64,000 nucleotides of DNA from Gemmatimonadota bacterium (GTDB taxonomy: Bacteria; Gemmatimonadota; Gemmatimonadetes; Gemmatimonadales; Gemmatimonadaceae): positions 310,001 through 374,000 of the forward strand of contig JADJRJ010000028.1 in the NCBI GenBank assembly GCA_016712265.1, given 5' to 3'. The notes under the pieces are model-generated. The model did not search any database. It was not told where the DNA came from and saw nothing but the letters and a program-made list of their open reading frames with translations. The position numbers were made by a program, and so were the translations under genes. Below are positions 46,760-54,113 of this stretch, in pieces (position 1 is the first letter of the stretch; each line of letters starts with the position of its first letter).

Positions 46760-48036
46760 GGCCGGCCATGCGGCACGGTGCCTGGTCGCTGGCCGCGGCG
46801 GTCGCGTGCGGGGGTGGAATGGGGGAGCCAGCGGCCGTCACGCGCACGATGCTTGACGCGCCGCCGGCTCGGGGCATGTCACCGGCGATCACCCTCGATT
46901 CCGCCGGGCAGGCGCACTATGCCTGGGTAGCGCTGGACTCTGTTGGCACCGGCCATCTGTTCACCATGAACGAAGGCGGCACGCGACAGGAACTCGTGGA
47001 TCCACTGGGGCCGGCGCAATTCGACGGGGAAACCCCGCCGAAGCTGCAAACGGCGCCTGACGGCTCCCTGATGATGTCGTACGCCGTGGCGGTTCCGGAC
47101 TCTGCAGCAAAGTACAAGGCGCTCTCCGGGCTGCGGTTTGTGCGGTCCACGGATGGCGGTGCCACCTGGAGTGTCCCGGTAACGGTGGCTGACGACGGTG
47201 ACTTGCAGCGGTACCGGAACGATCACACGATGACGATCGGGCAAGACGGTAAGGTCTTCGTGGCCTGGCTCGATGAGCGAGCCGCGGATACGGCCCGGGT
47301 CTTCCTCGCGCGCTCGGAGGATCAGGGCGCCACCTGGTCTCGCAACGTGGCGCTCGACATGGAGGAGGCGTGTGGTTGCTGCCGGACACCGGTCACCACC
47401 GGGCCGGACGGCACGGTCTACGCGATCTGGCGCAAGGTCCTCGGGGAGCACCGCGACCATGTGGTGGCGCGGTCGCGCGATGGCGGGAGTACGTGGAGCG
47501 TTCCGACGTTGGTCCACGCCGACAGCTTTGCGATCGCGCACTGCCCCGATGCCGGGCCGTCCATCGCCGTCGATGCGCAGAACCGCTTGCACATCTCGTG
47601 GTGGACCGGGCGCGAAGGGGCGGCTGGGGTGAAGTACGCGTGGAGCGACGATGGCGGGGCGACGTTCTCGGCGCCCACGGCGATCGGGGTCGCCCCGTTC
47701 GCCAAGGCCTCCCACAGCCAGCTGGTGCTGTTTGGGGGGACCGGCATCGCAATTGCCTGGGATGACGGCACCCTGCGTCCGGCACGGATCGCCGTGCGAG
47801 TCAGTCGTGACCGGGGCGCGAGTTTTGGCGAGGCGACCTACCTGAGCGACAGCGCGGCCACGGCCTCATTCCCCGTCCTCGCGGCACGCGGCGATCAGCT
47901 TGAGGTGTTGTGGCAGGAGCGCGGTGCGATCCCGGGAGCCCCGGCGCCGGAGGCGTCGACGCGCGACGGCCCGTGGACGAGCTACGATGCCCGCGGGCCG
48001 GCCCGGCTTGTGCGGGCCGTGGTACCCCTGCGGTGA
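46756..48036 (+). CDS. BNR/sialidase-like propeller lipoprotein with Cys-x-Cys-Cys site
   Basis: GTG 46756 overlaps the copC stop in GTGA; ATG 46768 is an alternative. A lipobox-like AAAVAC gives a lipidated Cys near residue 18. The 426-residue protein has Asp-box motifs STDGGATW (131-138), SEDQGATW (187-194) and SRDGGSTW, as in sialidase-type propellers. I do not see the arginine triad of true sialidases. Unusual is EEACGCCRTP at 204-212, with C206, C208 and C209 clustered at the end of a blade, plus IAHCPDAG later. In this operon the cluster is a candidate copper site. Confidence 0.75.
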   Translation: MRPAMRHGAWSLAAAVACGGGMGEPAAVTRTMLDAPPARGMSPAITLDSAGQAHYAWVALDSVGTGHLFTMNEGGTRQELVDPLGPAQFDGETPPKLQTAPDGSLMMSYAVAVPDSAAKYKALSGLRFVRSTDGGATWSVPVTVADDGDLQRYRNDHTMTIGQDGKVFVAWLDERAADTARVFLARSEDQGATWSRNVALDMEEACGCCRTPVTTGPDGTVYAIWRKVLGEHRDHVVARSRDGGSTWSVPTLVHADSFAIAHCPDAGPSIAVDAQNRLHISWWTGREGAAGVKYAWSDDGGATFSAPTAIGVAPFAKASHSQLVLFGGTGIAIAWDDGTLRPARIAVRVSRDRGASFGEATYLSDSAATASFPVLAARGDQLEVLWQERGAIPGAPAPEASTRDGPWTSYDARGPARLVRAVVPLR

Positions 48037-48575
48037 CGATCCGGCGGCTGCTTCTCGTTGGCCTGCTCTCGGCGTGCAGCCGAGACGCTGGGTCACGCGC
48101 GGCCGCCGGTGAGGCGTTTCGGCCGATCACGGTGGGTGCCCCGTCGCCAGCCTATGAGATTGCGACATATGCCAGCGACACGGTTCGTGTGGGGCCGGCG
48201 GGTGGCCCGCAGCCGCTCACGCTGCTGAACATCTGGGCCACCTGGTGCATTCCGTGTCGCAAGGAGTTCCCGACCCTTGAGGGGCTCCATCGGCGACATG
48301 CGTCCGCCGGCCTTCGCGTGGTGGGGATCAGTGTGGACCAAGGGGGAGCGGACGCGAAGGTCCAACAATCGGCTGCCGCCCTCGGCGGGACCTTCCCCAT
48401 TGCCCGGGATGCCGACGGGCGGGTCCAGGACGCCTTTCGGTCGATCGGGGTTCCCGAGACCTTCCTGATCGGCGCGGATGGCACGTTGTTATGGCGCCAC
48501 GCCGGGGATGTGACGCCGAGGGTACAGGAGCTCGAGGAGGTCATCCGTCGTCACCTGGCTGGGGCGGCCCCATGA
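48033..48575 (+). CDS. TlpA-like thioredoxin-family lipoprotein
   Basis: GTG 48033 overlaps the stop of the BNR gene (GTGA). The 180-residue protein has a lipobox LLSAC (Cys15) and a thioredoxin fold with the active site WATWCIPCRKEFP (C72, C75). The later VVGISVDQGG and GVPETFLIGADG, with its cis-proline, are typical of TlpA/ResA proteins. These act in the periplasm to reduce cysteines, including those of copper proteins and cytochromes c. In this operon it may keep Cys-containing copper-binding partners reduced. Confidence 0.9.
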   Translation: MTIRRLLLVGLLSACSRDAGSRAAAGEAFRPITVGAPSPAYEIATYASDTVRVGPAGGPQPLTLLNIWATWCIPCRKEFPTLEGLHRRHASAGLRVVGISVDQGGADAKVQQSAAALGGTFPIARDADGRVQDAFRSIGVPETFLIGADGTLLWRHAGDVTPRVQELEEVIRRHLAGAAP

Positions 48576-48907
48576 TCCGGCGAATCGGACGGACCTGGTC
48601 GTTGCTGGTTGGTGTGGTCGCCATCCTCGCCCTTGGGACGCGGTGGACGATCGACGAGTGCCCCATGCATGCCGCGGCTGGCGTGCATGCCGGGCACGAG
48701 ATGCCGGTGCCGCAGGGGCCAGCGGCGCCTTGCGACTGCGCGGAGGCGTGTGCGTTGCCGATGGCCGTGACGGCCCCGCCGCTCGCCGTTGGCTTCGAGA
48801 CAGCGGTCCTGGAGATTCCCTGGCGGGCGCGGTCGATGACGGTCGCCCGCCTCGGTCTCGGGTCGCATCTCCGCCTGCCCTTCGCCACGGCGCCCCCGCG
48901 CGCCTGA
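48572..48907 (+). CDS. Small Cys/His-rich exported protein, copy 2 (CPMH...CDC type)
   Basis: A 111-residue protein whose ATG overlaps the TlpA-like stop (ATGA). It has one hydrophobic helix (about 8-24), then DECPMHAAAGVHAGHEMPV, then PCDCAEACALPMAV, and a C-terminal part ending FATAPPRA. The order of motifs matches the gene at 45882: CPMH, H-x-G-H, C-D-C-x-x-x-C. Met and His near the cysteines suggest Cu(I)/Cu(II) binding in the periplasm. No family name can be given from sequence alone. The two copies flank copC, the BNR gene and the thioredoxin, which argues for a role in the same pathway. Confidence 0.72.
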   Translation: MIRRIGRTWSLLVGVVAILALGTRWTIDECPMHAAAGVHAGHEMPVPQGPAAPCDCAEACALPMAVTAPPLAVGFETAVLEIPWRARSMTVARLGLGSHLRLPFATAPPRA

Positions 48908-48987
48908 GCCACGCGCCGCGCGCGCCCTGCCTCCGTAGACAAACGATGGTAAGCCGGTCGTTGCGTCCTCCAGGCGCGACGTCGGCT

Positions 48988-49022
48988 GGCGTGCGCTGGC
49001 GGGGGCCTCCGCCAGGCACGCC
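48988..49022. promoter_or_regulatory. Imperfect hairpin upstream of mbnP
   Basis: GGCGTG (48988-48993) and TGGCGG (48997-49002) pair with CCGCCA (49009-49014) and CACGCC (49017-49022), leaving a small internal loop and a six-base apex. It lies in the 141-base gap between the second Cys/His gene and mbnP and could be a terminator for the copC operon or a leader structure for mbnP-mbnH. Confidence 0.5.
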
Positions 49023-49048
49023 GACCCACCCCTTCTCCAGCTCATCAC

Positions 49049-49930
49049 ATGATCAGCTTCCTCCGCACGACCAGCGTCCTGGCGACCGCGGTCCTTCCCG
49101 CCGTCCTTGCCGCCCAGTCAGCGGCGACCACACCGGTCCGCCTCGCGATGCGCGCGACCGTCGGCGACGCTCCCTTCGCCTGTGGCCGCAGCTATGCCGG
49201 CATCGGCAAGGCGTCCTCCACCATCCAGGCAACCGAGTTCAAGTTCTACGTCCATGACGTGCAGCTCACGACGCGGGATGGTCGCACAGTCCCCGTAACG
49301 CTGACCCAGGATGGCCTCTGGCAACACGGCTCGGTCGCGTTGCTCGACTTCGAGGATGGCAGCGGCGCCTGCTCCAACGGCAATGCCGATATCCACGATG
49401 TCATCGAGGGGACTGTGCCGGCCGGGGAGTACACCGGGGTGCGCTTCACCCTCGGCGTCCCGTTCGATCGCAATCACCTCGACCTCACCGCGCAGCCCTC
49501 GCCCCTCTCGTTGACGCGCATGTTCTGGGCGTGGAACTCCGGGTACAAGTTCCTCCGCCTGGACCTCAAGCCCGAAGGCGCGCAGAACTGGGTGGTGCAC
49601 CTGGGGAGCACGGAGTGCACCCCGACCGGCTCGGCGACCACGATGCCCACCGCCTGTCGCTGGGCGAACCGCGCCACGGTGTCCCTGGATGGCTTCAATC
49701 CCATGCAGGATGCCATTCGCTTCGACGTCGCCGCGTTGCTCCAGGCGGCAGACGTGTCCACCAACCAGCCGAAGACCGCCGCCGGGTGCATGTCGGGCCA
49801 GAATGATGGGGACTGCGTGGCGGTGTTCGACGCCCTGGGATTGCCCTTCGGCCCGTCGAAGGGTGGGACGCAGCGCGTCTTTGGTGTCGCCCGCGGGGCG
49901 CTCGCCGCGCCGGACGGTGCGGCGCGATGA
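49049..49930 (+). CDS. mbnP: MbnP-family protein (metallo-mystery pair, four-Cys motif)
   Basis: The 293-residue exported protein (signal peptide 1-22) matches MbnP. It has a first domain with FKFYVHDVQL (about 65-73) and TVPAGEYTGVRFTLGVP, the conserved RMFWAWNSGYKFLRLDL (W160, W162; about 158-173), and Cys at 45, 108, 190, 203, 247 and 256, the later ones fitting the four-Cys motif (STEC, TACRW, AGCMSGQNDGDC). In studied pairs, the partner MbnH oxidises a tryptophan of MbnP to kynurenine and MbnP binds copper. The stop overlaps the mbnH start in ATGA. Confidence 0.9.
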   Translation: MISFLRTTSVLATAVLPAVLAAQSAATTPVRLAMRATVGDAPFACGRSYAGIGKASSTIQATEFKFYVHDVQLTTRDGRTVPVTLTQDGLWQHGSVALLDFEDGSGACSNGNADIHDVIEGTVPAGEYTGVRFTLGVPFDRNHLDLTAQPSPLSLTRMFWAWNSGYKFLRLDLKPEGAQNWVVHLGSTECTPTGSATTMPTACRWANRATVSLDGFNPMQDAIRFDVAALLQAADVSTNQPKTAAGCMSGQNDGDCVAVFDALGLPFGPSKGGTQRVFGVARGALAAPDGAAR

Positions 49931-51111
49931 TCGTCCGTCGCGCGCTGCTCCTCCTCGGCATTGCCGTGGGCCCGTGGCTCCTCCTGGCGCGAGACGCGTC
50001 CACGGCGGCTTCGGCCGCCGTGGTGCAGCCGGCGCCGTACGACTGGCAACTGCCGCGCGGCTTCCCGGAGCCCCGCGTCCCCGTCGACAACCCGATGTCG
50101 GAGGCCAAGGTGCACCTTGGGCGGCTGTTGTTCTATGACCGGCGCCTGTCCGGCAACGAGACCTTCTCCTGCGGGAACTGCCACCTGCAGTCAAAGGCCT
50201 TCGCGGACCCACTCCCGCGCGGGGTCGGGTCCACCGGGGAGGTGCACCCGCGTGGGGCGATGGGATTGGCCAACATCGCGTATGCCCCCGTGCTCACGTG
50301 GGCGAACCCCAATATCAAGTCCCTCGAGCAGCAGGCGATGTTGCCGATGTTTGGCGAGACTCCCGTGGAGCTTGGCCTCGCCGGACGCGAGCAGGAACTG
50401 CTGGCACGCCTCGCGGCGGACAGCGCGTATCCGCGGCTCTTCCGCGCCGCATTCCCGCACGAGGATGGCGCCATCACCGTGCGTCGCGTGACCCAGGCGA
50501 TTGCCGCGTTCGAGCGAACGCTTATCTCGGGGCGTTCGCCCTACGACCGGTACCTGGCGGGCGACACCACCGCCATCACGCGCTCGGCGCGACGCGGCGA
50601 GGAACTGTTCTTCAGCGAGAAGCTCGAGTGCTTCCACTGTCACGGCGGATTCAACTTCACCAACACCGTCGACTATAAGGGCAAGGGATTCGTGGAGATC
50701 GAGTTCCACAACACCGGCCTGTACAACGTCGACGGCAAGGGCGCCTACCCCACCCAGAACCCGGGGGTGAGCGAGCATACGGGTGACCCTGAGGACATGG
50801 GCAAGTTCAAGGCACCGTCGTTACGCAACATCGCCCTCACCGCGCCCTACATGCATGATGGTTCGGTCCGCACCCTGGACGCCGCCCTGGACCACTACGC
50901 GGCGGGCGGACGGACGCTTGCCACGGGGCCGCATCGTGGGGTGGGGCGTCGCAATCCGTACAAGAGCTCCTTCGTGAAGGGCTTCACACTCTCCGCCCGG
51001 GAGCGACGCGACGTGCTCGCGTTCCTGCACAGCCTCACCGACAGCACGTTCGTCTCGGATCCGCGATTCGCCGATCCCTTTGCTCGTCCCCATTCGCCCA
51101 CCACACGATGA
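49927..51111 (+). CDS. mbnH: MbnH-family diheme enzyme (cytochrome c peroxidase-like)
   Basis: A 394-residue exported protein with a hydrophobic signal (about 5-21). Two c-type heme motifs are present: CGNCH at 82-86 and CFHCH at 235-239. Further family features are VDNPMSEAKVHLGRLLFYD near the N-terminus and the FKAPSLRNIALTAPYMHDGSV stretch typical of the diheme peroxidase/MauG superfamily. MbnH forms a high-valent bis-iron state and oxidises tryptophan in MbnP. Position directly after mbnP with a 4-bp overlap is the standard arrangement. Its stop in turn overlaps the next ATG. Confidence 0.92.
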   Translation: MIVRRALLLLGIAVGPWLLLARDASTAASAAVVQPAPYDWQLPRGFPEPRVPVDNPMSEAKVHLGRLLFYDRRLSGNETFSCGNCHLQSKAFADPLPRGVGSTGEVHPRGAMGLANIAYAPVLTWANPNIKSLEQQAMLPMFGETPVELGLAGREQELLARLAADSAYPRLFRAAFPHEDGAITVRRVTQAIAAFERTLISGRSPYDRYLAGDTTAITRSARRGEELFFSEKLECFHCHGGFNFTNTVDYKGKGFVEIEFHNTGLYNVDGKGAYPTQNPGVSEHTGDPEDMGKFKAPSLRNIALTAPYMHDGSVRTLDAALDHYAAGGRTLATGPHRGVGRRNPYKSSFVKGFTLSARERRDVLAFLHSLTDSTFVSDPRFADPFARPHSPTTR

Positions 51112-51995
51112 ACCGCAGAGACTTTCACAAGCAGTTGGCGGCCGGGATGGCGCTGGGCACCCTGGCGCCAGCAACGGCACACGGGGGAGCAGACGCGACG
51201 GAGATCGCTGCATCGCCGCTCGCGCAGGACCCGATGATGCAGGTCATGACCCGGTTCGTTGACGACCTGGCGCAGGGCGACCCGAAGGTCAAGGAGGCCA
51301 TTGCCCCGACGAAGCCGCGCCAGATCGCGATGGTGGCGTACCCCGGGATGTTCCCCCTCGACCTTCTCGGGCCGCTCACCGTCTTCTCCGACCTGTTGAA
51401 TACGCAGGTGCACCTTGTGTGGAAGACCAAACAGCAGGTGCCGGCCGGGCGCGGCGTGACGCTGACGACCACGGCGTTTGCCGACGTGCCGCGTGACCTC
51501 GACGTGCTCTTCCTTCCCGGCGGGACCGTCGGGACCGTGGCCGCAATGCGGGACCAGGAAGTGCTGGCGTTCCTGCGCTCCCGTGCGGCAACCACCCGCT
51601 ACATCACCAGCGTGTGCACGGGCTCCCTGATCCTCGGCGCCGCCGGCCTGCTCCAGGGATACAAGGCGACGTCGCACTGGCTCACGCACGACCTGCTGGC
51701 GCAGTTTGGGGCGTCCCCGGTCAAGGCGCGGGTCGTAGAGGACCGCAATCGCATCACGGGCGCCGGGGTCACGGCCGGGCTGGACTTTGCCCTGCTGCTG
51801 ACGGCACGACTCGCCGGCGAGAACTACGCAAAGGCCGAGCAGCTTAACATCGAGTACGACCCGGATCCGCCGTTCAAGGCCGGGTCCCTCAAGGGGGCGG
51901 GGCCGGTCGTGTCCGGGGCGCTCGGGCGCATGTATGCCCCGTCGCTCGAGGCGTTCAAGGCGGCCACCGCCGAGGCTCGTGCAAAGCTCGGATAA
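51108..51995 (+). CDS. Tat-exported DJ-1/PfpI family protein
   Basis: ATG 51108 overlaps the mbnH stop (ATGA). The 295-residue protein opens with a twin-arginine signal, MNRRDFHKQLAAGMALG. A DJ-1/PfpI domain follows: AMVAYPGMFPLDLLGPLTVF, DVLFLPGG, and the nucleophile elbow SVCTGSLILGAAG with the conserved Cys at about residue 169, as in isocyanide hydratase-like members. A periplasmic DJ-1 protein is rare. Its coupling to mbnH suggests a function on or with the MbnP/MbnH product, for example redox sensing or copper handling, but that is inference. Confidence 0.85.
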   Translation: MNRRDFHKQLAAGMALGTLAPATAHGGADATEIAASPLAQDPMMQVMTRFVDDLAQGDPKVKEAIAPTKPRQIAMVAYPGMFPLDLLGPLTVFSDLLNTQVHLVWKTKQQVPAGRGVTLTTTAFADVPRDLDVLFLPGGTVGTVAAMRDQEVLAFLRSRAATTRYITSVCTGSLILGAAGLLQGYKATSHWLTHDLLAQFGASPVKARVVEDRNRITGAGVTAGLDFALLLTARLAGENYAKAEQLNIEYDPDPPFKAGSLKGAGPVVSGALGRMYAPSLEAFKAATAEARAKLG

Positions 51996-52021
51996 CATCA
52001 CCACGCCGCGGACAACACCGC

Positions 52022-52053
52022 ACGCGTCCCGGGGCTGGCCCCGGGGCGCGCGT
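52022..52053. terminator. Strong hairpin closing the copper locus
   Basis: ACGCG (52022-52026) and CCCGGGGC (52028-52035) pair with GCCCCGGG (52038-52045) and CGCGT (52049-52053). It lies between the DJ-1/PfpI gene and the convergent TfoX-like gene. There is no T-run, but stability should be high. Confidence 0.65.
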
Positions 52054-52060
52054 CGGTCGT

Positions 52061-52426
52061 TCAGGCGCGGCGTCGCGGCAGCCGCCTGACTCGCGGTTTC
52101 TTCGGTGGCAGCGTGCTGGTAAAGGCTACGGCGCGCTCGATCCAGCCCGTGAGTTGTCGCGCCGTCTTGATCCCGGGGGCATCGACGTAGAGAAACCCCT
52201 TCATCGGGCGTCCCGTGAAGTCCATCGGGCGAACGTGTGGCCGCGCGAGCAGGGCGACGGCGTCTTCCGCGGCGAGCCGCACCATGAGTGCGTCGCCCAC
52301 AATGCCGACACACATGTGCCCGCCGACCATAAAGGCCACACCGCCGAACATCTTGCGCTCGTCCACGTCGCGACGCCCGCCAAGGGCATCCCGTATGCGG
52401 TCGGCAAGGGCTTCACTGTAGGCCAT
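52061..52426 (-). CDS. TfoX N-terminal domain protein
   Basis: A 121-residue cytoplasmic protein with the family opening MAYSEALADRIRDAL, then KMFGGVAFMVGGHMCVGIVGDALMVRL and RPMDFTGRPMKGFLYVD. TfoX/Sxy proteins regulate competence in Gammaproteobacteria; short single-domain members elsewhere have unknown roles. A very basic tail (KKPRVRRLPRRRA) could bind nucleic acid. It is followed closely by a DUF1697 gene. Confidence 0.88.
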   Translation of the reverse strand: MAYSEALADRIRDALGGRRDVDERKMFGGVAFMVGGHMCVGIVGDALMVRLAAEDAVALLARPHVRPMDFTGRPMKGFLYVDAPGIKTARQLTGWIERAVAFTSTLPPKKPRVRRLPRRRA

Positions 52427-52447
52427 GGGGACGACGCATGGAGGTGA

Positions 52448-52960
52448 TCAGGCCAGGGTGCACTTGCGCACGGTGTCCCAGGTACGCGTGGTCTGCTGCT
52501 TGCCGAACGCCTGCTCAATCAACTTCATGAAGTCCGGAGTCTCCGCACCGCGTTGGTAGGTGGTGAAGACCTCACATCCCTCCACGGCCACGATCCGCGC
52601 CTCGTTGAGCACGACCGGGAGCTTCGGCACGACGGGTGGTGTCCGCAGGAATGTCACCACCCGCTTGGCATCGGCGGGCAGCCGAAACGGGGCGAAGGGA
52701 TCCCGCTCCAGCACTGCTTGAAGGACATCGTGTGGGCGGACGAACGTCTCGAAGGTGCGACCGAGCCCGGCGAAGACGGCGGCCTCGACCTTCCGTTCGA
52801 GCGTCGCGACTGGCGCCGTGCGCGCGTCGAAGACGACGTTGCCGCTGGCCAACACGGTCTTCACCTTCGCGAAGCCGCCCGCTTCGAAGGCCGCGCGCAG
52901 TTCCGCCATGCGACAGTTGGTTGGCATGACGCCGCGAAGGAAGGCGACATAACGTGGCAT
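52448..52960 (-). CDS. DUF1697 family protein
   Basis: ATG 52960 gives 170 residues with the family pattern PRYVAFLRGVMPTNCRMAELRAAFEAGGF, then KTVLASGNVVFDA, FVRPHDVLQAVLERDPF and the C-terminal TTYQRGAETPDFMKLIEQAFGKQQTTRTWDTVRK. The start at 53035 in the same frame is rejected because the family begins at M-P-R-Y-V. Function of DUF1697 is unknown; it is cytoplasmic. Confidence 0.9.
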   Translation of the reverse strand: MPRYVAFLRGVMPTNCRMAELRAAFEAGGFAKVKTVLASGNVVFDARTAPVATLERKVEAAVFAGLGRTFETFVRPHDVLQAVLERDPFAPFRLPADAKRVVTFLRTPPVVPKLPVVLNEARIVAVEGCEVFTTYQRGAETPDFMKLIEQAFGKQQTTRTWDTVRKCTLA

Positions 52961-52988
52961 GGGGCGTGGCCGTGGAGGGAAGGGAATC

Positions 52989-53945
52989 CTATGGCGTGAC
53001 GCGCACCGCTGTCGCATCGGACCGCAGGGCCTCAACCAGCGCCGTCAGCGCCGCCTCATCGAGGTTGATCCCGATGAACACGGCGACCGTCGCGAAGCCG
53101 GCGAGGGGGAGTGCCTCAAAGCGGAGGGCGTCGTCCCCGGCGACATAACTCCACGCCCACTGGGCGCCGGGAGCATCCGCAAGTCCAATGACTCCCTTCG
53201 CGCGCCGCAGCCCGGGGCCGAGGGCGAGTACGCGGCTGGTGAGCGCCGAGCGTTCGACGACCGCCGGCAGCTCAACACCAACCGAGGCGAAGTGATGACG
53301 GTGGGGATCGTGGTGGGCGGACGGGGAGGATGCGCCGGCCCGCACAATGCGTGTCGGTGTTGGTTGGCGCACGAGGGACGACAGCTCGATGGTGAGCGCC
53401 TCGGGGGTCGTACGTCGGGCGAGGGGGTTCACCTCCACGAGCGATGCCTCGACGCTGGCGAGCCGACGCGGCGCGAGTTCCTCCGCCCAGTTCATCCAGA
53501 CATGTGATGCCGTGGTCACCTGTTCGCGTTCCAGCGTCTTGTCGAACCATCGCTTCTGCCACCGTCGGGCGTCGATCACGGTGACCTGGATCGGACGGGA
53601 CAAGGCAGAAAGTCGCGGGTCCAGGGCAAGGACATCGTGCAGCTCCGCCGCATCGCTCGTCCCGTTGGCCTCGATCAGCACGGCCGTGTCAGCGTCGATC
53701 ACCAGTCCGGCGAGCGATTCCAACAGCTCTTCCCGCGAGCCACAGCAGATGCAGTCGCCACTGATCGGGGTCACCAGGGCATCGAGTGCCGCGAGTCGCG
53801 CGGCGTCCACCCGTGCGTCCTGGTAGTCATTGAGGATGACGCGCGGGCGCACCCCCTCTGCCCCAAGGAGGGGGATCACACGCTGCAGCAACGTGGTCTT
53901 GCCGGCGCCCAGGTAGCCGACGATCAGCAGGAGGGGGACAGCCAC
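52989..53945 (-). CDS. CobW/COG0523-type GTPase (metal chaperone family)
   Basis: The frame is open to 54482, but the family part begins at about 53945, where GTG gives VAVPLLLIVGYLGAGKTTLL (P-loop GYLGAGKT, residues 10-17); GTG 53981 is an alternative. GDCICCGS (C65, C67, C68) is the metal-binding C-x-C-C motif of COG0523 GTPases, here with a different leading residue. A C-terminal domain with a His cluster (SAHHDPHRHHF) follows. These proteins deliver zinc, cobalt or nickel. A link with the nearby copper genes is not needed to explain it. Confidence 0.82.
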   Translation of the reverse strand: MAVPLLLIVGYLGAGKTTLLQRVIPLLGAEGVRPRVILNDYQDARVDAARLAALDALVTPISGDCICCGSREELLESLAGLVIDADTAVLIEANGTSDAAELHDVLALDPRLSALSRPIQVTVIDARRWQKRWFDKTLEREQVTTASHVWMNWAEELAPRRLASVEASLVEVNPLARRTTPEALTIELSSLVRQPTPTRIVRAGASSPSAHHDPHRHHFASVGVELPAVVERSALTSRVLALGPGLRRAKGVIGLADAPGAQWAWSYVAGDDALRFEALPLAGFATVAVFIGINLDEAALTALVEALRSDATAVRVTP

Positions 53946-54113
53946 CGAACGGGAGCTCGCATCAACGCAAGCTACCTGCACGAAGGGAACGCCAGAAGGC
54001 CATGATGGCGTTGCGCATCGTTCGTGCACCTGCGCCCGTGCTCGCGCGCCGGAAATCCCGTAGCTTCCGCCCCAGCCGCTTGCAGGCCCGACCCCAGGCC
54101 AGGAGAAGTCCAC

